From the NCBI GenBank assembly GCA_902768735.1, contig CACXMK010000015.1:1-51697 (forward strand): a stretch of DNA of 51,697 bases, read 5' to 3'. Source of the stretch: an uncultured Lachnospiraceae bacterium. Its GTDB lineage: Bacteria; Bacillota; Clostridia; Lachnospirales; Lachnospiraceae. Each line of letters opens with the position of its first letter. The stretch's first letter is position 1. The notes beneath the pieces were generated by a model. The model made no database searches. It saw nothing but the letters and a program-made list of their open reading frames with translations, and had not been told where the DNA came from. A program made the position numbers and the translations under genes. This document shows positions 42,883 through 51,620 of this stretch, one piece after another.

Positions 42883-42946
42883 GGTTGACCTTTTCCTCCT
42901 AAGCCGCATCTTTCCCTAAGGCCTTCTTAACGTTCCTCTCCGCTAT

Positions 42947-42991
42947 AAAAGAGGCATTCTGTACCGAAGGAGGTCGCAGAATGCCTCTTTT
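42947..42991 (-). terminator. Intrinsic terminator between the zinc hydrolase and P1 peptidase genes
   Basis: A 15-bp perfect stem (AAAAGAGGCATTCTG at 42947-42961 with CAGAATGCCTCTTTT at 42977-42991) and T-run on the minus strand. It ends the zinc-hydrolase operon, so the P1 peptidase probably has its own promoter. Confidence 0.88.
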
Positions 42992-43026
42992 GATGCACCT
43001 AATAAAGTGTTATTTCAATAAAAGTA

Positions 43027-44187
43027 TTATTTCAGATAACTGCCCAGCCAGCTGCCTCCAAGATATTGGGGATCCGCGTTGAGGAACAGATCCGCGTATC
43101 CGGGAACGCCGCTGTAGACGATCTGCTTGTCAGGGTTCGCGTTGCTGTAAGCCAGGGAATACTCGTAGATTCCCTGCAGGTGGCGGCCGCAGCGCTCCTC
43201 GATCGGATGGCCCGTTATGCCGTTGACCTCCCACGGTACATACAGCATTCCCAGGTCCTCTCCTTTCTCATAGCACTTATCCTGTCCGCCCATGACCTGC
43301 TTTTGCGATGTTTTGCCGCGCAAGCGTCCCTGGGCGGCGTTTGCCGTCTCCATGAGGATCGCCATCGTGTCGGTGTAGTCGCCCAGCTCGCGGTGCGTCA
43401 GCCCGTGGAAATTGGTCGGCGACTGCTCCAGCGACATCTCGATGCCTTCCAGCAGCAGGTTGATGCAGCCCTCCGAAGCGATTTCCATCGCATCCTGATG
43501 CGCCACTGTGGCGTTGATGACGGGATACTCCGGGGATGCCTCATGCAGGTCAAAAGTCAGACCTACGTCTTCTGTTCTGATCAGCTCCGCTACGCCGTAA
43601 GCGGCTTTCTCCGTGAAAGTGCCGTCCGCGCGTCCGGGATAGGCGCGGTTGATATTGCGCGTCTCGGAACCGGACAGGCGCTGGCCGGAGGCATAGTGCA
43701 CATAGACGTCCGGATCGGGCCACTGGTCGATCGGATTCGTGGCGCGGGATCCGAAGCGGAATGTGCGGGGACCGCTCTGGGTCTGCAGCGTGAAATACTG
43801 CATGTTGCCCTCGCCGGGATCGTTGTGGGTCATGCCGCTGCGGTTGGTGTAGGGAATAACATAAACGGTGCCCTTCTCCACGACAGCATTCTCAATGAAC
43901 GTGAACGCGGACATGTAGCCGGAAGGCTCGTTGCCGTGCGTTCCGCCCAGGATCAGCATCTTGCCGCCCGGCTCGCTTCCCTCAAGGATGTAGACCGGCG
44001 TATCTGCGTTCGTATCTTTGAGACCGTCGAACCAGTCAGAGAGCATCTTGACTTCTGTGACGCCAGGTCCCTTCACTGGCATGGGCAGCTCGCGCGCCGC
44101 GAGGAAGTTCACGCCTGTGACACAGCAGACCACGATGGACAGCGCCAGGCAGAGGCAGGCTGTGATAATTCTTTTGTTGATCTTCAT
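43027..44187 (-). CDS. Succinylglutamate desuccinylase/aspartoacylase-type zinc hydrolase, membrane anchored
   Basis: A 386-residue M14-like zinc carboxypeptidase/deacylase. An N-terminal hydrophobic segment (ITACLCLALSIVVCCVTGVN, about 8-27) is an uncleaved anchor or signal peptide, so the domain is extracytoplasmic, unlike the cytoplasmic AstE. Zinc ligands are visible as HGNE in LILGGTHGNEPSGYM (about 80-95) and a His in TFDLHEASPEYPV (about 217-229). GGGAGGG precedes the ATG. It lies directly after the 48-residue peptide gene and the DctM-type permease, suggesting that it releases the permease substrate from a conjugate such as an N-acyl amino acid. The exact reaction is not predictable. 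Confidence 0.85.
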   Translation of the reverse strand: MKINKRIITACLCLALSIVVCCVTGVNFLAARELPMPVKGPGVTEVKMLSDWFDGLKDTNADTPVYILEGSEPGGKMLILGGTHGNEPSGYMSAFTFIENAVVEKGTVYVIPYTNRSGMTHNDPGEGNMQYFTLQTQSGPRTFRFGSRATNPIDQWPDPDVYVHYASGQRLSGSETRNINRAYPGRADGTFTEKAAYGVAELIRTEDVGLTFDLHEASPEYPVINATVAHQDAMEIASEGCINLLLEGIEMSLEQSPTNFHGLTHRELGDYTDTMAILMETANAAQGRLRGKTSQKQVMGGQDKCYEKGEDLGMLYVPWEVNGITGHPIEERCGRHLQGIYEYSLAYSNANPDKQIVYSGVPGYADLFLNADPQYLGGSWLGSYLK

Positions 44188-44200
44188 CGCTCAGCCCTCC

Positions 44201-44347
44201 CTACTTGATCATCAGTACACGAAGAATGAGCGGGATCAGCACCATGGCGCAGTTGAGCTGGCCGGTGAGCTTTTCTTCCGTGAACAGGTTCCAGCCCACC
44301 AGTGCGATCACCATGGCGACGATCAAACGGTAAATAATTGTAATCAT
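44201..44347 (-). CDS. 48-residue two-helix membrane peptide beside the DctM-type permease
   Basis: Short gene with a clear AAAGGAG ribosome site nine bases before the ATG. The protein begins MITIIYRLIVAMVIALVGWN and continues LFTEEKLTGQLNCAMVLIPL, ending ILRVLMIK: a hydrophobic helix, a short charged loop, and a second hydrophobic helix. It sits between the DctM-type permease (22 bp) and the zinc hydrolase (13 bp), with no other gene at that place. TRAP transporters normally have a four-helix DctQ small subunit of about 150-170 residues; none is encoded here, so this peptide may be its minimal replacement or a stabilising subunit. I recall, but cannot confirm, similar peptides beside DctM genes. 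Confidence 0.78.
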   Translation of the reverse strand: MITIIYRLIVAMVIALVGWNLFTEEKLTGQLNCAMVLIPLILRVLMIK

Positions 44348-44369
44348 CGTTCCGTTCTCCTTTCTCTCA

Positions 44370-45641
44370 TCAGATGATCAAAAACGACAGCTGGTTGGCA
44401 AATACGATGAACAGGATGCCCCACACGATGATGATAAAGCAGGGCAGCAGGCACTTTTTCAGTACCGGCGTGTACTTCGGCATGCCGACCACCTGCGCGG
44501 CAAAAATACCGGCAAGCGCCGTCGGAGGCATCATATCGCCCAGTGACGCGATCAGCGACAGAGCGCCGGCGACGATGATCTCCTTCTTCGCAAGGAACGA
44601 AAGAAGGAAAGGAACGCCGAGCACGCTGGCAGAGCCGAAGGACGACACCGCGCCGAACAGCGGCATGGAAACGGCCATTGCAATGTAACGGGCAAAGCTG
44701 GGCATGCTCAGGCACGCGTTGACGATGAATCCGCGCACGCCGGTCAGCGTCATGATCTGGATGAACATACCGACGCCCATCAGGATTCCCATAACGGGAA
44801 GGACCGCGCCTACGGACTCCTTCGCCATCTTGGGCACATTGAACTTGTTTCCGGTAAAGCATCCCACCGCCGCGCAGATCAGGAACACCAGCGGCATGCC
44901 GATGTCGGGGATCGAAGGCACGAGCTTATTGACGACCATCAAAAAGATGGCGAGGATCAGCGGGATGTAGATGCGGAACCCGTATTTCTCGCGGGACTGA
45001 GTGCGAAGCTTTGCGCGGACCTCCTCGTAGTCCATGTTCTTTACATATTTGTAAGCGAACATCAGCACAAAGAGGAACGCCAAAGGGAAGGTCATCAGCG
45101 TGAGCGGCAGGCCGAATCCGCTGTACGGGATGTCGATACCTGCGCCGATGATCATCGCCGGAATGTTGGTAGGCGGAGCGATCATTCCGAGAATACCGCC
45201 CATTGCCAAAATACAGGCCGTCTCCAGGATCGGCACACCCATGAGCATCAGGACAGGCGCCATGATGGAGCCCGCGGAGAGCACGGATGCGGTAGAGGAA
45301 CCGGTGATCATTCCGGGGAACATGATGATGACCATGATCATGCACAGCATCAGGGCGGGCATCTTATGGAACCGCTCGATGATGACTGATGAAATGGCGT
45401 CCAGCGTACCGGACTCCTGTATGACCTTCATAAAGATCATTGCGGTGACGATGACAAGGATCGTGTCTACATAGGCGAACATTCCCTCGACCAGGTGGCG
45501 CAGGGCAAAACCCTTTCCGCCGACCAGTGATCCAGTGATCGCAGAGAGCACCATGGAGATGCTGACCGGAAGTTTGCAGAGGAAGCAGCCCAGCAGGAAC
45601 ACGCCGATCATCGCAAGGAAGGTAAGCAGTTCTGTTGTCAT
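44370..45641 (-). CDS. TRAP-type large permease (DctM-like)
   Basis: A 423-residue membrane carrier with about 11-12 helices of the DctM family, starting MTTELLTFLAMIGVFLLGCF. Family features: two similar halves with GSSTASVLSAGSIMAPVL (about 113-130) and SFGSASVLGVPFLLSF (about 331-346), and GMIAPPTNIPAMIIGAG (about 150-166). Such permeases import organic acids using sodium with a periplasmic DctP and membrane DctQ. Neither is recognisable here; instead the upstream gene encodes a triple-domain lipoprotein and the downstream gene a 48-residue peptide. The start at 45641 follows GGAGGTCTCT. Confidence 0.88.
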   Translation of the reverse strand: MTTELLTFLAMIGVFLLGCFLCKLPVSISMVLSAITGSLVGGKGFALRHLVEGMFAYVDTILVIVTAMIFMKVIQESGTLDAISSVIIERFHKMPALMLCMIMVIIMFPGMITGSSTASVLSAGSIMAPVLMLMGVPILETACILAMGGILGMIAPPTNIPAMIIGAGIDIPYSGFGLPLTLMTFPLAFLFVLMFAYKYVKNMDYEEVRAKLRTQSREKYGFRIYIPLILAIFLMVVNKLVPSIPDIGMPLVFLICAAVGCFTGNKFNVPKMAKESVGAVLPVMGILMGVGMFIQIMTLTGVRGFIVNACLSMPSFARYIAMAVSMPLFGAVSSFGSASVLGVPFLLSFLAKKEIIVAGALSLIASLGDMMPPTALAGIFAAQVVGMPKYTPVLKKCLLPCFIIIVWGILFIVFANQLSFLII

Positions 45642-45656
45642 AGAGACCTCCATTGA

Positions 45657-45686
45657 GGGGAGAGGCAGCAGCTGCGGCCTCTCCCC
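45657..45686. other. Hairpin between the triple-domain lipoprotein and DctM genes
   Basis: A 10-bp perfect stem GGGGAGAGGC/GCCTCTCCCC with a 10-base loop and no T-run. As after the ABC binding-protein gene, it may keep the lipoprotein mRNA more stable than the permease mRNA. Confidence 0.55.
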
Positions 45687-45701
45687 ATTGAAACCGGGGA
45701 A

Positions 45702-47468
45702 TTACTTGAATGCAGCGGGGAGCACGTTAGCAACGTCGCTGATGCTCTCGATCGTGTCCAAACGAATGCCCTTCGATGAGCAGATGCCGGACATCAGGCC
45801 GTCCGTGTCGCCGGATTTGACGACAATGGCGTAGTCCGCTTTCTCAAAGATGGGCGAAATGAACTTGTCGGACAGATCGCCGCGGCGGGCATTGCCGCCC
45901 GTATGCATGGCGATGATCGTCAGTCCCTTACTCTTCGCGGCGTCGATCAGCTCGCCTACGCGCGCCAATTCGCCGTCCGCGTCGATACCCGCAGCGCCAA
46001 GTCCTTTGGAAGAGCCTCCCACTACGACGATGAGCGTCTTGGCGTCTCCCAGGTCGGCGGAGGTCGCAAGGTTGTTGATCTTAAAGTCCATTCCTTTTTT
46101 GCTCATGACTGTGCCGATCATCTGATAATCGGCACTCTGTCCGCCGGAAGTCACGAGCGCAGGATACTCTGCAACAGCCGTGCCCGAAGAAGCAGCGTCA
46201 CCTGCAGAGCTGTCTGTAGAGGCAGCAGTGCCTGCAGAGCTGTCCGCAGCGGCAGCAGGAGCTGCACTGCCGGATCCACCGCCCGCAAATGCTGCGGGAA
46301 GCACTTCGGCAACATCACTGATACTGTTGATCGTATCCATGCGGATGCCCTTCGAGGAGCAGATGCCGGCCATCATGCCGTCCGTGTCGCCGGATTTCAC
46401 AACGATGGCGTAGTCCGCTTTCTCAAAGATCGGCGCGATGAACTTGTCGGACAGGTCGCCGCGGCGGGCATTGCCGCCCGTATGCATGGCGATGATCTTC
46501 AGTCCCTTGCTCTTTGCGGCGTCGATCAGCTCGCCTACGCGCGCCAGCTCGCCGTCCGCGTCGATACCCGCAGCGCCAAGTCCCTTGGAGGAGCCGCCCA
46601 CCACAACGATGAGCGTCTTGGCATCGCCAAGGTCAGCGGAGGTCGCAAGGTTGTTGATCTTGAAATCCATTCCCTTTTTGGTCATGACTGTGCCGATCAT
46701 CTGGTAATCAGCGCTCTGACCGCCGGAAGTCACCAGTACGGGGAATTCGGCGATCGCTTCACCCGCTGCCGCACCGCCGGAGCCGCCGGAAGCCGAGCCT
46801 GCGGAAGCACTGCCTGTGAACAGGGCAGGAAGCACAGTGGCCACTTCGCTGATGCTCGCGATCCCGGTCATCGTGATGCCGTTTGCGGAGCAGATGCCGG
46901 CCATGAGGCCGTCCGTGTCACCGGACTCGACCACGATGGCGTAATCCGCTTTCTCAAAGATCGGTGCAATGAACTTGTCGGACAGGTCGCCTCTGCGGGC
47001 GTTTCCGCCCGTGTGCATGGCGATGACCGGCATGCCTTTGCCCTTGGCGGCATCGATCAGCTCGTTCACGCGCGCCAGCTCGCCGTCCGCATCGATACCC
47101 GCGGCGCCAAGCCCCTTGGAGGAGCCGCCTACCACGACGATGAGTGTTTTGGCATCGCCAAGATCGGCGGAGGTCGCCAGGTTATTGACCGTATAGTCCA
47201 TCCCCTGTTTGCCCATGACCGTTGCGATCATCTGGTAGTCGGCGCTCTGGCCTCCCGAAGTCACCAGCGCGGGAGACTGCGCAATGGCCTCTCCTACTCC
47301 GGCAGCCTCGCCGCCCGAGCTGCCGCCGGAGCCCCCCGCATTGCTGCTTGCGGTCGCTGTGTGCGGAGGAGCGGGCAGATCAGTGGTGGTCGTGCCCTCT
47401 TCCGCGCAGGCGGAGAGGGCAAACACTATGGTAAGCGCCATAAAAAGCGCTGTGATCTTCCGTTTCAT
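45702..47468 (-). CDS. Triple-domain lipoprotein (three copies of a DUF6305-like domain), likely binding protein of the DctM permease
   Basis: A 588-residue lipoprotein. Signal peptide MKRKITALFMALTIVFALSA with lipidation Cys21 (SAC), then a Gly/Ser-rich spacer. Three homologous domains follow (about 66-205, 243-390, 436-588), each opening P(A/V)LVTSGGQSADYQMI and containing ATSADLGDAKTLIVVVGGSS, then KGLGAAGIDADGELARV, IAMHTGGNARRGDLSDKFI and EKADYAIVV(K/E)SGDTDG. Domains are joined by Gly/Ala/Ser-rich linkers. From memory this resembles DUF6305; the identity is unverified. AAGGAATAAAAAA precedes the ATG. Its position next to DctM suggests a capture role replacing DctP. Confidence 0.82.
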   Translation of the reverse strand: MKRKITALFMALTIVFALSACAEEGTTTTDLPAPPHTATASSNAGGSGGSSGGEAAGVGEAIAQSPALVTSGGQSADYQMIATVMGKQGMDYTVNNLATSADLGDAKTLIVVVGGSSKGLGAAGIDADGELARVNELIDAAKGKGMPVIAMHTGGNARRGDLSDKFIAPIFEKADYAIVVESGDTDGLMAGICSANGITMTGIASISEVATVLPALFTGSASAGSASGGSGGAAAGEAIAEFPVLVTSGGQSADYQMIGTVMTKKGMDFKINNLATSADLGDAKTLIVVVGGSSKGLGAAGIDADGELARVGELIDAAKSKGLKIIAMHTGGNARRGDLSDKFIAPIFEKADYAIVVKSGDTDGMMAGICSSKGIRMDTINSISDVAEVLPAAFAGGGSGSAAPAAAADSSAGTAASTDSSAGDAASSGTAVAEYPALVTSGGQSADYQMIGTVMSKKGMDFKINNLATSADLGDAKTLIVVVGGSSKGLGAAGIDADGELARVGELIDAAKSKGLTIIAMHTGGNARRGDLSDKFISPIFEKADYAIVVKSGDTDGLMSGICSSKGIRLDTIESISDVANVLPAAFK

Positions 47469-47610
47469 TTTTTTATTCCTTTTCGATTAGTCTGTCCTAT
47501 TCGCTATGGCAGGTCTTTTCACTTCGACTGGGCACTCTGCCTTGACTGGTCTGTCAGCCTCGTCCGGGCTGCTGACCCCGACAAGTTTTTTTTGCGGTCC
47601 GGACCGGTCC

Positions 47611-49554
47611 TTAATACGCCAGCGCCTTGCCGTCACGGCGGGGATCAGCGCCGCCGCGCAGCGTGCCGTCCTCGAGGATCTCAATGCCCTGAACGCCGCC
47701 GAAGAACAGGTTCCAGGAACCCTTGTCGACCATCACATGGCCTTTGCCTTCCAGCTCAGCTACAACTTCAGCTGACACAGGCGTCACGCCGTCGGACTCA
47801 TAGCAGAGCTCTTCCTTGTGGTTGTCGAAGATACGCGCGGTATCGATCGCATCCTGGATGTCCATATCGTAGTCGATCATACGCTCCATGATCTGGGTGA
47901 TCGTAGGCCAGATACGAAGGCCGCCGGGGGTTCCGATCGTAAGATACGGAGTTCCGTCGGGATAGAGCACGATAGACGGGGACATGGAGCTGAGCGGGCG
48001 CTTTCCTCCTGCCACGCAGTTGACAGAAGCAGGATCGGAGGAGAAGTCGTCCATCTCGTCGTTCATGATGAAGCCGTATCCGGGGATAGCGACCTTGTTG
48101 CCGTAGAAGTCGTTGATCGTCTGTGTGCAGGCCACCATGTTGCCCCACTGGTCGACCACGGAGAAGGATGTCGTCGAGCTGGACTCGTACAGGTTCGGGT
48201 CATCCGCCTGGTAGCTGCCGCTCTTGTCAGTGATCTTCGCCGCCAGGACCTTCGCGTATTCCTTGCTGGTCAGGCCTTTAAGCGGGACATCTGTAAAAGC
48301 AGTGTCGGCCATGTATTTCGCGCGGTCCGCGAACGCCATCTTGAACGCCTCGGAGAACAGGTGGATATAGTCTGTGGTGTTGATGCCGTAGGACGACATG
48401 TCAAAATTCTCAAGGATGTTGAGTGCTTCGATCAGGTGCGTGCCGCCGGAGGAAGCCGGGGGCAGGGAGTAGATCGTGTAATCGCGGTATGTGGAAGTAA
48501 CGGGCTCACGGACTTCGACCTTGTAGTTTGCAAGGTCTTCGGTGGTCATCACACCGCCGTACTTCTGGATGGTGTCAGCGATGGCCTGCGCGACTTCGCC
48601 TTTGTAGAAAGCATCCGCGCCGCCTTCGGCGATCATCTGCAGTGTTTTGGCCAGATCCGGGTTCTTCCAAATGGTGCCGACTTCGAGCGGCAGTCCGTTC
48701 TCGTCGAGATAGTAGCCTGCCACTTCGGGCATGTTCGCCACTTCAAAATACTCATCTTCCGTGCAGCTCTTCATTGTGACCGTAACGACATAGCCGTTGT
48801 TTGCAAGGTCGATCGCGGGCTGCATCAGCTGCTGGCGAGTCAGGTTGCCGGAACCGAAGTTCTCAAACGCGTACTCCATACCTGCCACCTCGCCGGGTGT
48901 GCCGGAAGCCATGCCGCCGACCTGGGAGAGGTGGGAGTAGCTGCCGGTGAACTCTACGCCGTTGGGATCTTTGAACATCCCGACATTGCCTTCCGCATCC
49001 AGCCACATCTCGGGAGTAGCGTTTGCGGGCGCGATCTCGCGGTAGTCGATGACGGTAACTTCCTTGGTCTCAGCATTATAGATGATCATGAATCCGCCGC
49101 CGCCAAGTCCGGAAGTATAGGGCTCTGCAACGCCAAGCGCGTAGGACGTGGCGATCGCTGCGTCAACAGCGTTTCCGCCTGCCTGCAGGATATCGAGGCC
49201 GGCCTTGGATGCGTACCAGCTGGAGCTGGCTACGGCGCCGTTTGAGCCGGTGGCGTCACGGTCAGTGCGCTTTGTCTGCAGGTTTTCATCGTAGGGAAGC
49301 CATACGCCTTCAGGGGCTTCCGCGACCGCTTCGGTCTCAGCGGGAGCCTCGGCCTCGGCAGTGGGCTCTGTAGCAGGCTCTGTTGCGGGCTCAGCAGCGG
49401 GCTCTGCAGCAGGTTCAGCAGCGGGTTCTTCAGCAGGCTGGGCCTCAGCAGCAGGCGCTGACTGTGCGGCCGGCTCGGACTTCTGTCCGCAGGCGGCAAG
49501 AGACAGCACCATAACAAAAGTTAAGAAAAGTGCGATCAGTCTACGGGTTTTCAT
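47611..49554 (-). CDS. Gamma-glutamyltransferase lipoprotein (copy 1, intact)
   Basis: A 647-residue surface gamma-glutamyltranspeptidase/hydrolase. Signal peptide MKTRRLIALFLTFVMVLSLA with lipobox LAAC (Cys22), then a PAE-rich spacer (about 25-80). Catalytic features: GGNAVDAAIATSYALGVAEP (about 125-144), GLGGGGFMIIY, nucleophilic Thr after self-cleavage in SSSTTSFSVVDQWGNM (about 458-473), and RPLSSMSPSIVL (about 515-526). It hydrolyses or transfers gamma-glutamyl groups from glutathione-like peptides. Start chosen at 49554 from GGAGGAAAAACGA; the longer frame to 49617 has no site. It presumably frees glutamate or a dipeptide for the neighbouring permease. Confidence 0.93.
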   Translation of the reverse strand: MKTRRLIALFLTFVMVLSLAACGQKSEPAAQSAPAAEAQPAEEPAAEPAAEPAAEPATEPATEPTAEAEAPAETEAVAEAPEGVWLPYDENLQTKRTDRDATGSNGAVASSSWYASKAGLDILQAGGNAVDAAIATSYALGVAEPYTSGLGGGGFMIIYNAETKEVTVIDYREIAPANATPEMWLDAEGNVGMFKDPNGVEFTGSYSHLSQVGGMASGTPGEVAGMEYAFENFGSGNLTRQQLMQPAIDLANNGYVVTVTMKSCTEDEYFEVANMPEVAGYYLDENGLPLEVGTIWKNPDLAKTLQMIAEGGADAFYKGEVAQAIADTIQKYGGVMTTEDLANYKVEVREPVTSTYRDYTIYSLPPASSGGTHLIEALNILENFDMSSYGINTTDYIHLFSEAFKMAFADRAKYMADTAFTDVPLKGLTSKEYAKVLAAKITDKSGSYQADDPNLYESSSTTSFSVVDQWGNMVACTQTINDFYGNKVAIPGYGFIMNDEMDDFSSDPASVNCVAGGKRPLSSMSPSIVLYPDGTPYLTIGTPGGLRIWPTITQIMERMIDYDMDIQDAIDTARIFDNHKEELCYESDGVTPVSAEVVAELEGKGHVMVDKGSWNLFFGGVQGIEILEDGTLRGGADPRRDGKALAY

Positions 49555-49604
49555 TCGTTTTTCCTCCATTTTTTGACAATACAGTAACAGCATTATTTGT
49601 TGAT

Positions 49605-49634
49605 GCGCCCCCTCCATCTGCGCGAAGGGGGCGC
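49605..49634. other. Hairpin between the two gamma-glutamyltransferase genes
   Basis: A 9-bp perfect stem GCGCCCCCT/AGGGGGCGC at 49605-49613 and 49626-49634, with a 12-base loop and no T-run on the minus strand. It is intercistronic, between the two paralogous genes. Confidence 0.55.
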
Positions 49635-49690
49635 TTTACAACGCGATTTCAATATGAAATTATCAGCAATTCACTTTGTCAAAACACTGA

Positions 49691-51620
49691 TCAATAACCA
49701 ACTGCCTTGCCGTCCTGACGGGGGTCAGCTGTGCCGTACAGGCTGCCGTCCTCAAGGAACTGGATCGCCTGCACTGCGCCGGAAGCCGCGGTCTTGATCT
49801 CGCCGTGGCCCATTTCTTCAAGTTTCTTGACGGTCTCTTCCGTGACCGCATAGTCCTCGTAACCCTGGAGAGGTGTCTCATACTGCAGGTTGTTCATCGG
49901 ACCGTTGTTCCAGATCTTCGGGATGCTGATCGCATCGTGCAGCGGAATGCCGCTGTCGATGACGCGGGTGATGATCTGCGCCACGGAAGCGAAAATACGC
50001 GCGCCGCCCGGAGTTCCCAGGACCATGAAGGGAGAGCCGTCCTCTTTGAGGAGCACTGTAGGGCTCATGGAAGACAGAGGCTTCTTGCCGGGCTCGATCT
50101 TGTTGACGCTGTTGGGATCCGTGGAGAAGTCGTCCATCTGGTTGTTCATCATAAAGCCATAGCCGTCGACCATCACGCCGCTGCCGAAGTAGTAGTTGAT
50201 GGTCTTTGTGATGGCAACGCAGTTGCCTTCCACATCCGCGACGGAGAAGTGCGTCGTGTCGGTGTGCTCGTAGAGCGTGGGATCGCCGAAATCAACGGGC
50301 TCCTTAGCCACTTCCAGATCGATGAGCGCTGCGCGCTCCTTGGCGTACTCTTTGTTTGTCAGGCCGTCCAGGGGAACATCCGCAAAAGCAGTGTCCGCCA
50401 TGTACTGTGCGCGGTCTGCATAGGAAAGCTTGAAGGTCTCTGCAAGAAGGTGGATGTATTCAGGGGAGTTGACCTTCATGGAAGCGACGTCAAAGTTCTC
50501 AAGGATGTTCAGGATCTCGATCAGGTGCGTACCGCCGGATGACGGAGGCGGCGAGGAGATGACCTGATAGCCGCGGTATGTGCCGGTGACCGGCTCGCGG
50601 ACCATTACTTCGTAGTTTGCAAGGTCATCCAGGGTCATGACGCCGCCGTACTTTGCGAGGGTGTCAACGACTGCCTGGGCGATCTCGCCCTTGTAGAATC
50701 CGTCTGCGCCTTCATCGGCGATCTTCTGGAGCGCCTTAGCAAGATCCGGATTCGCGATCACATTGCCTGTCTCGTAGGGAAGGCCCATATCATTCCAGTA
50801 AACTTTCTGCATTTCCGGGAACTTGAGCGCTGTCTCATATGCGTCAGAGATCGCATTAGCGCAATATGCCGAAACAGTAAAGCCCTCGGTTGCAATACGG
50901 ATCGCGGGCTCCATGACCTCCTGGCGGGTCAGGTTGCCGGAACCGTAATTGTCAAGCAGGTACAGAAGGCCGGCAACTTCGCCGGGAACACCGGAGGCAA
51001 GGCCGCCTGTCATGGTATTTCCGTTGTTCTTGCCTTCCGCGTCAAGGTAAAGGTCAAGTGTTGCAGCTGCAGGCGCAACTTCGCGGAAGTCGATAAAGAA
51101 GTTCTCGCCTGAAGCGGTGTGGATGGTGCAAAGACCGCCGCCGCCAAGACCGGAAGTGAACGGCTCGCAGACGCCGAGCGCGAAGCCCATGGCTACTGCC
51201 GCGTCAACAGCGTTTCCGCCCTTCTGCATGATCTCTGCGCCGACCTGGGAGACCTCATACTTAGAGGCAGTTGCCATAGCAGTCTTTGCTGTGGCGTCAG
51301 GTCGTGATGCGGTTGCCCTGAGCATCTACGGTCTCAAAGCCTTCGACCGAGTAAGCCGGGGTGAGCGCCGGAGCTTCAGCGACCTGCTCTGCAGGGGCTT
51401 CCGCCTGCTCTGCAGGAGCTTCTGCCTGCTCTGCAGGAGCTTCCGCCTGCTCTGCAGGGGCTTCCGCCTGCTCTGCGGGGGCTTCCGCCTGCTCTGCGGG
51501 GGCTTCCGCCTGCGCTGCCGGCTCTGCTGCAGGGGCAGACTGCTGGCTGCTCTGGCCGCCGCAGGCGATGAGCGAAAGGCTCATCATGAGCGCCAAAGCA
51601 ATGGATAGCACTTTTTTCAT
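49691..51620 (-). pseudogene. Gamma-glutamyltransferase lipoprotein (copy 2, frameshifted)
   Basis: Second GGT gene, split by a +1 frameshift near 51300. The N-terminal part (51297-51620) has a signal peptide with lipobox LIAC, then a long PAEQAEA repeat spacer, and stops after DAQGNRITT. In another frame RPDATAKTAMATASKYEVSQ continues with an otherwise complete GGT domain (to 49691), including the nucleophile region HTDTTHFSVADVEGN and KPLSSMSPTVLL. Copy 1 suggests that the intact protein would run on across this point. No homopolymer lies at the junction. Either the gene is dead or the assembly has an error there. GGAGG lies seven bases before the ATG. Confidence 0.82.

Noticed and set aside
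45903-47891. Long plus-strand open frame (662 codons) opposite the triple-domain lipoprotein
   Set aside because: Its apparent repeats merely mirror the three domains on the other strand; it has no start context or recognisable domain.
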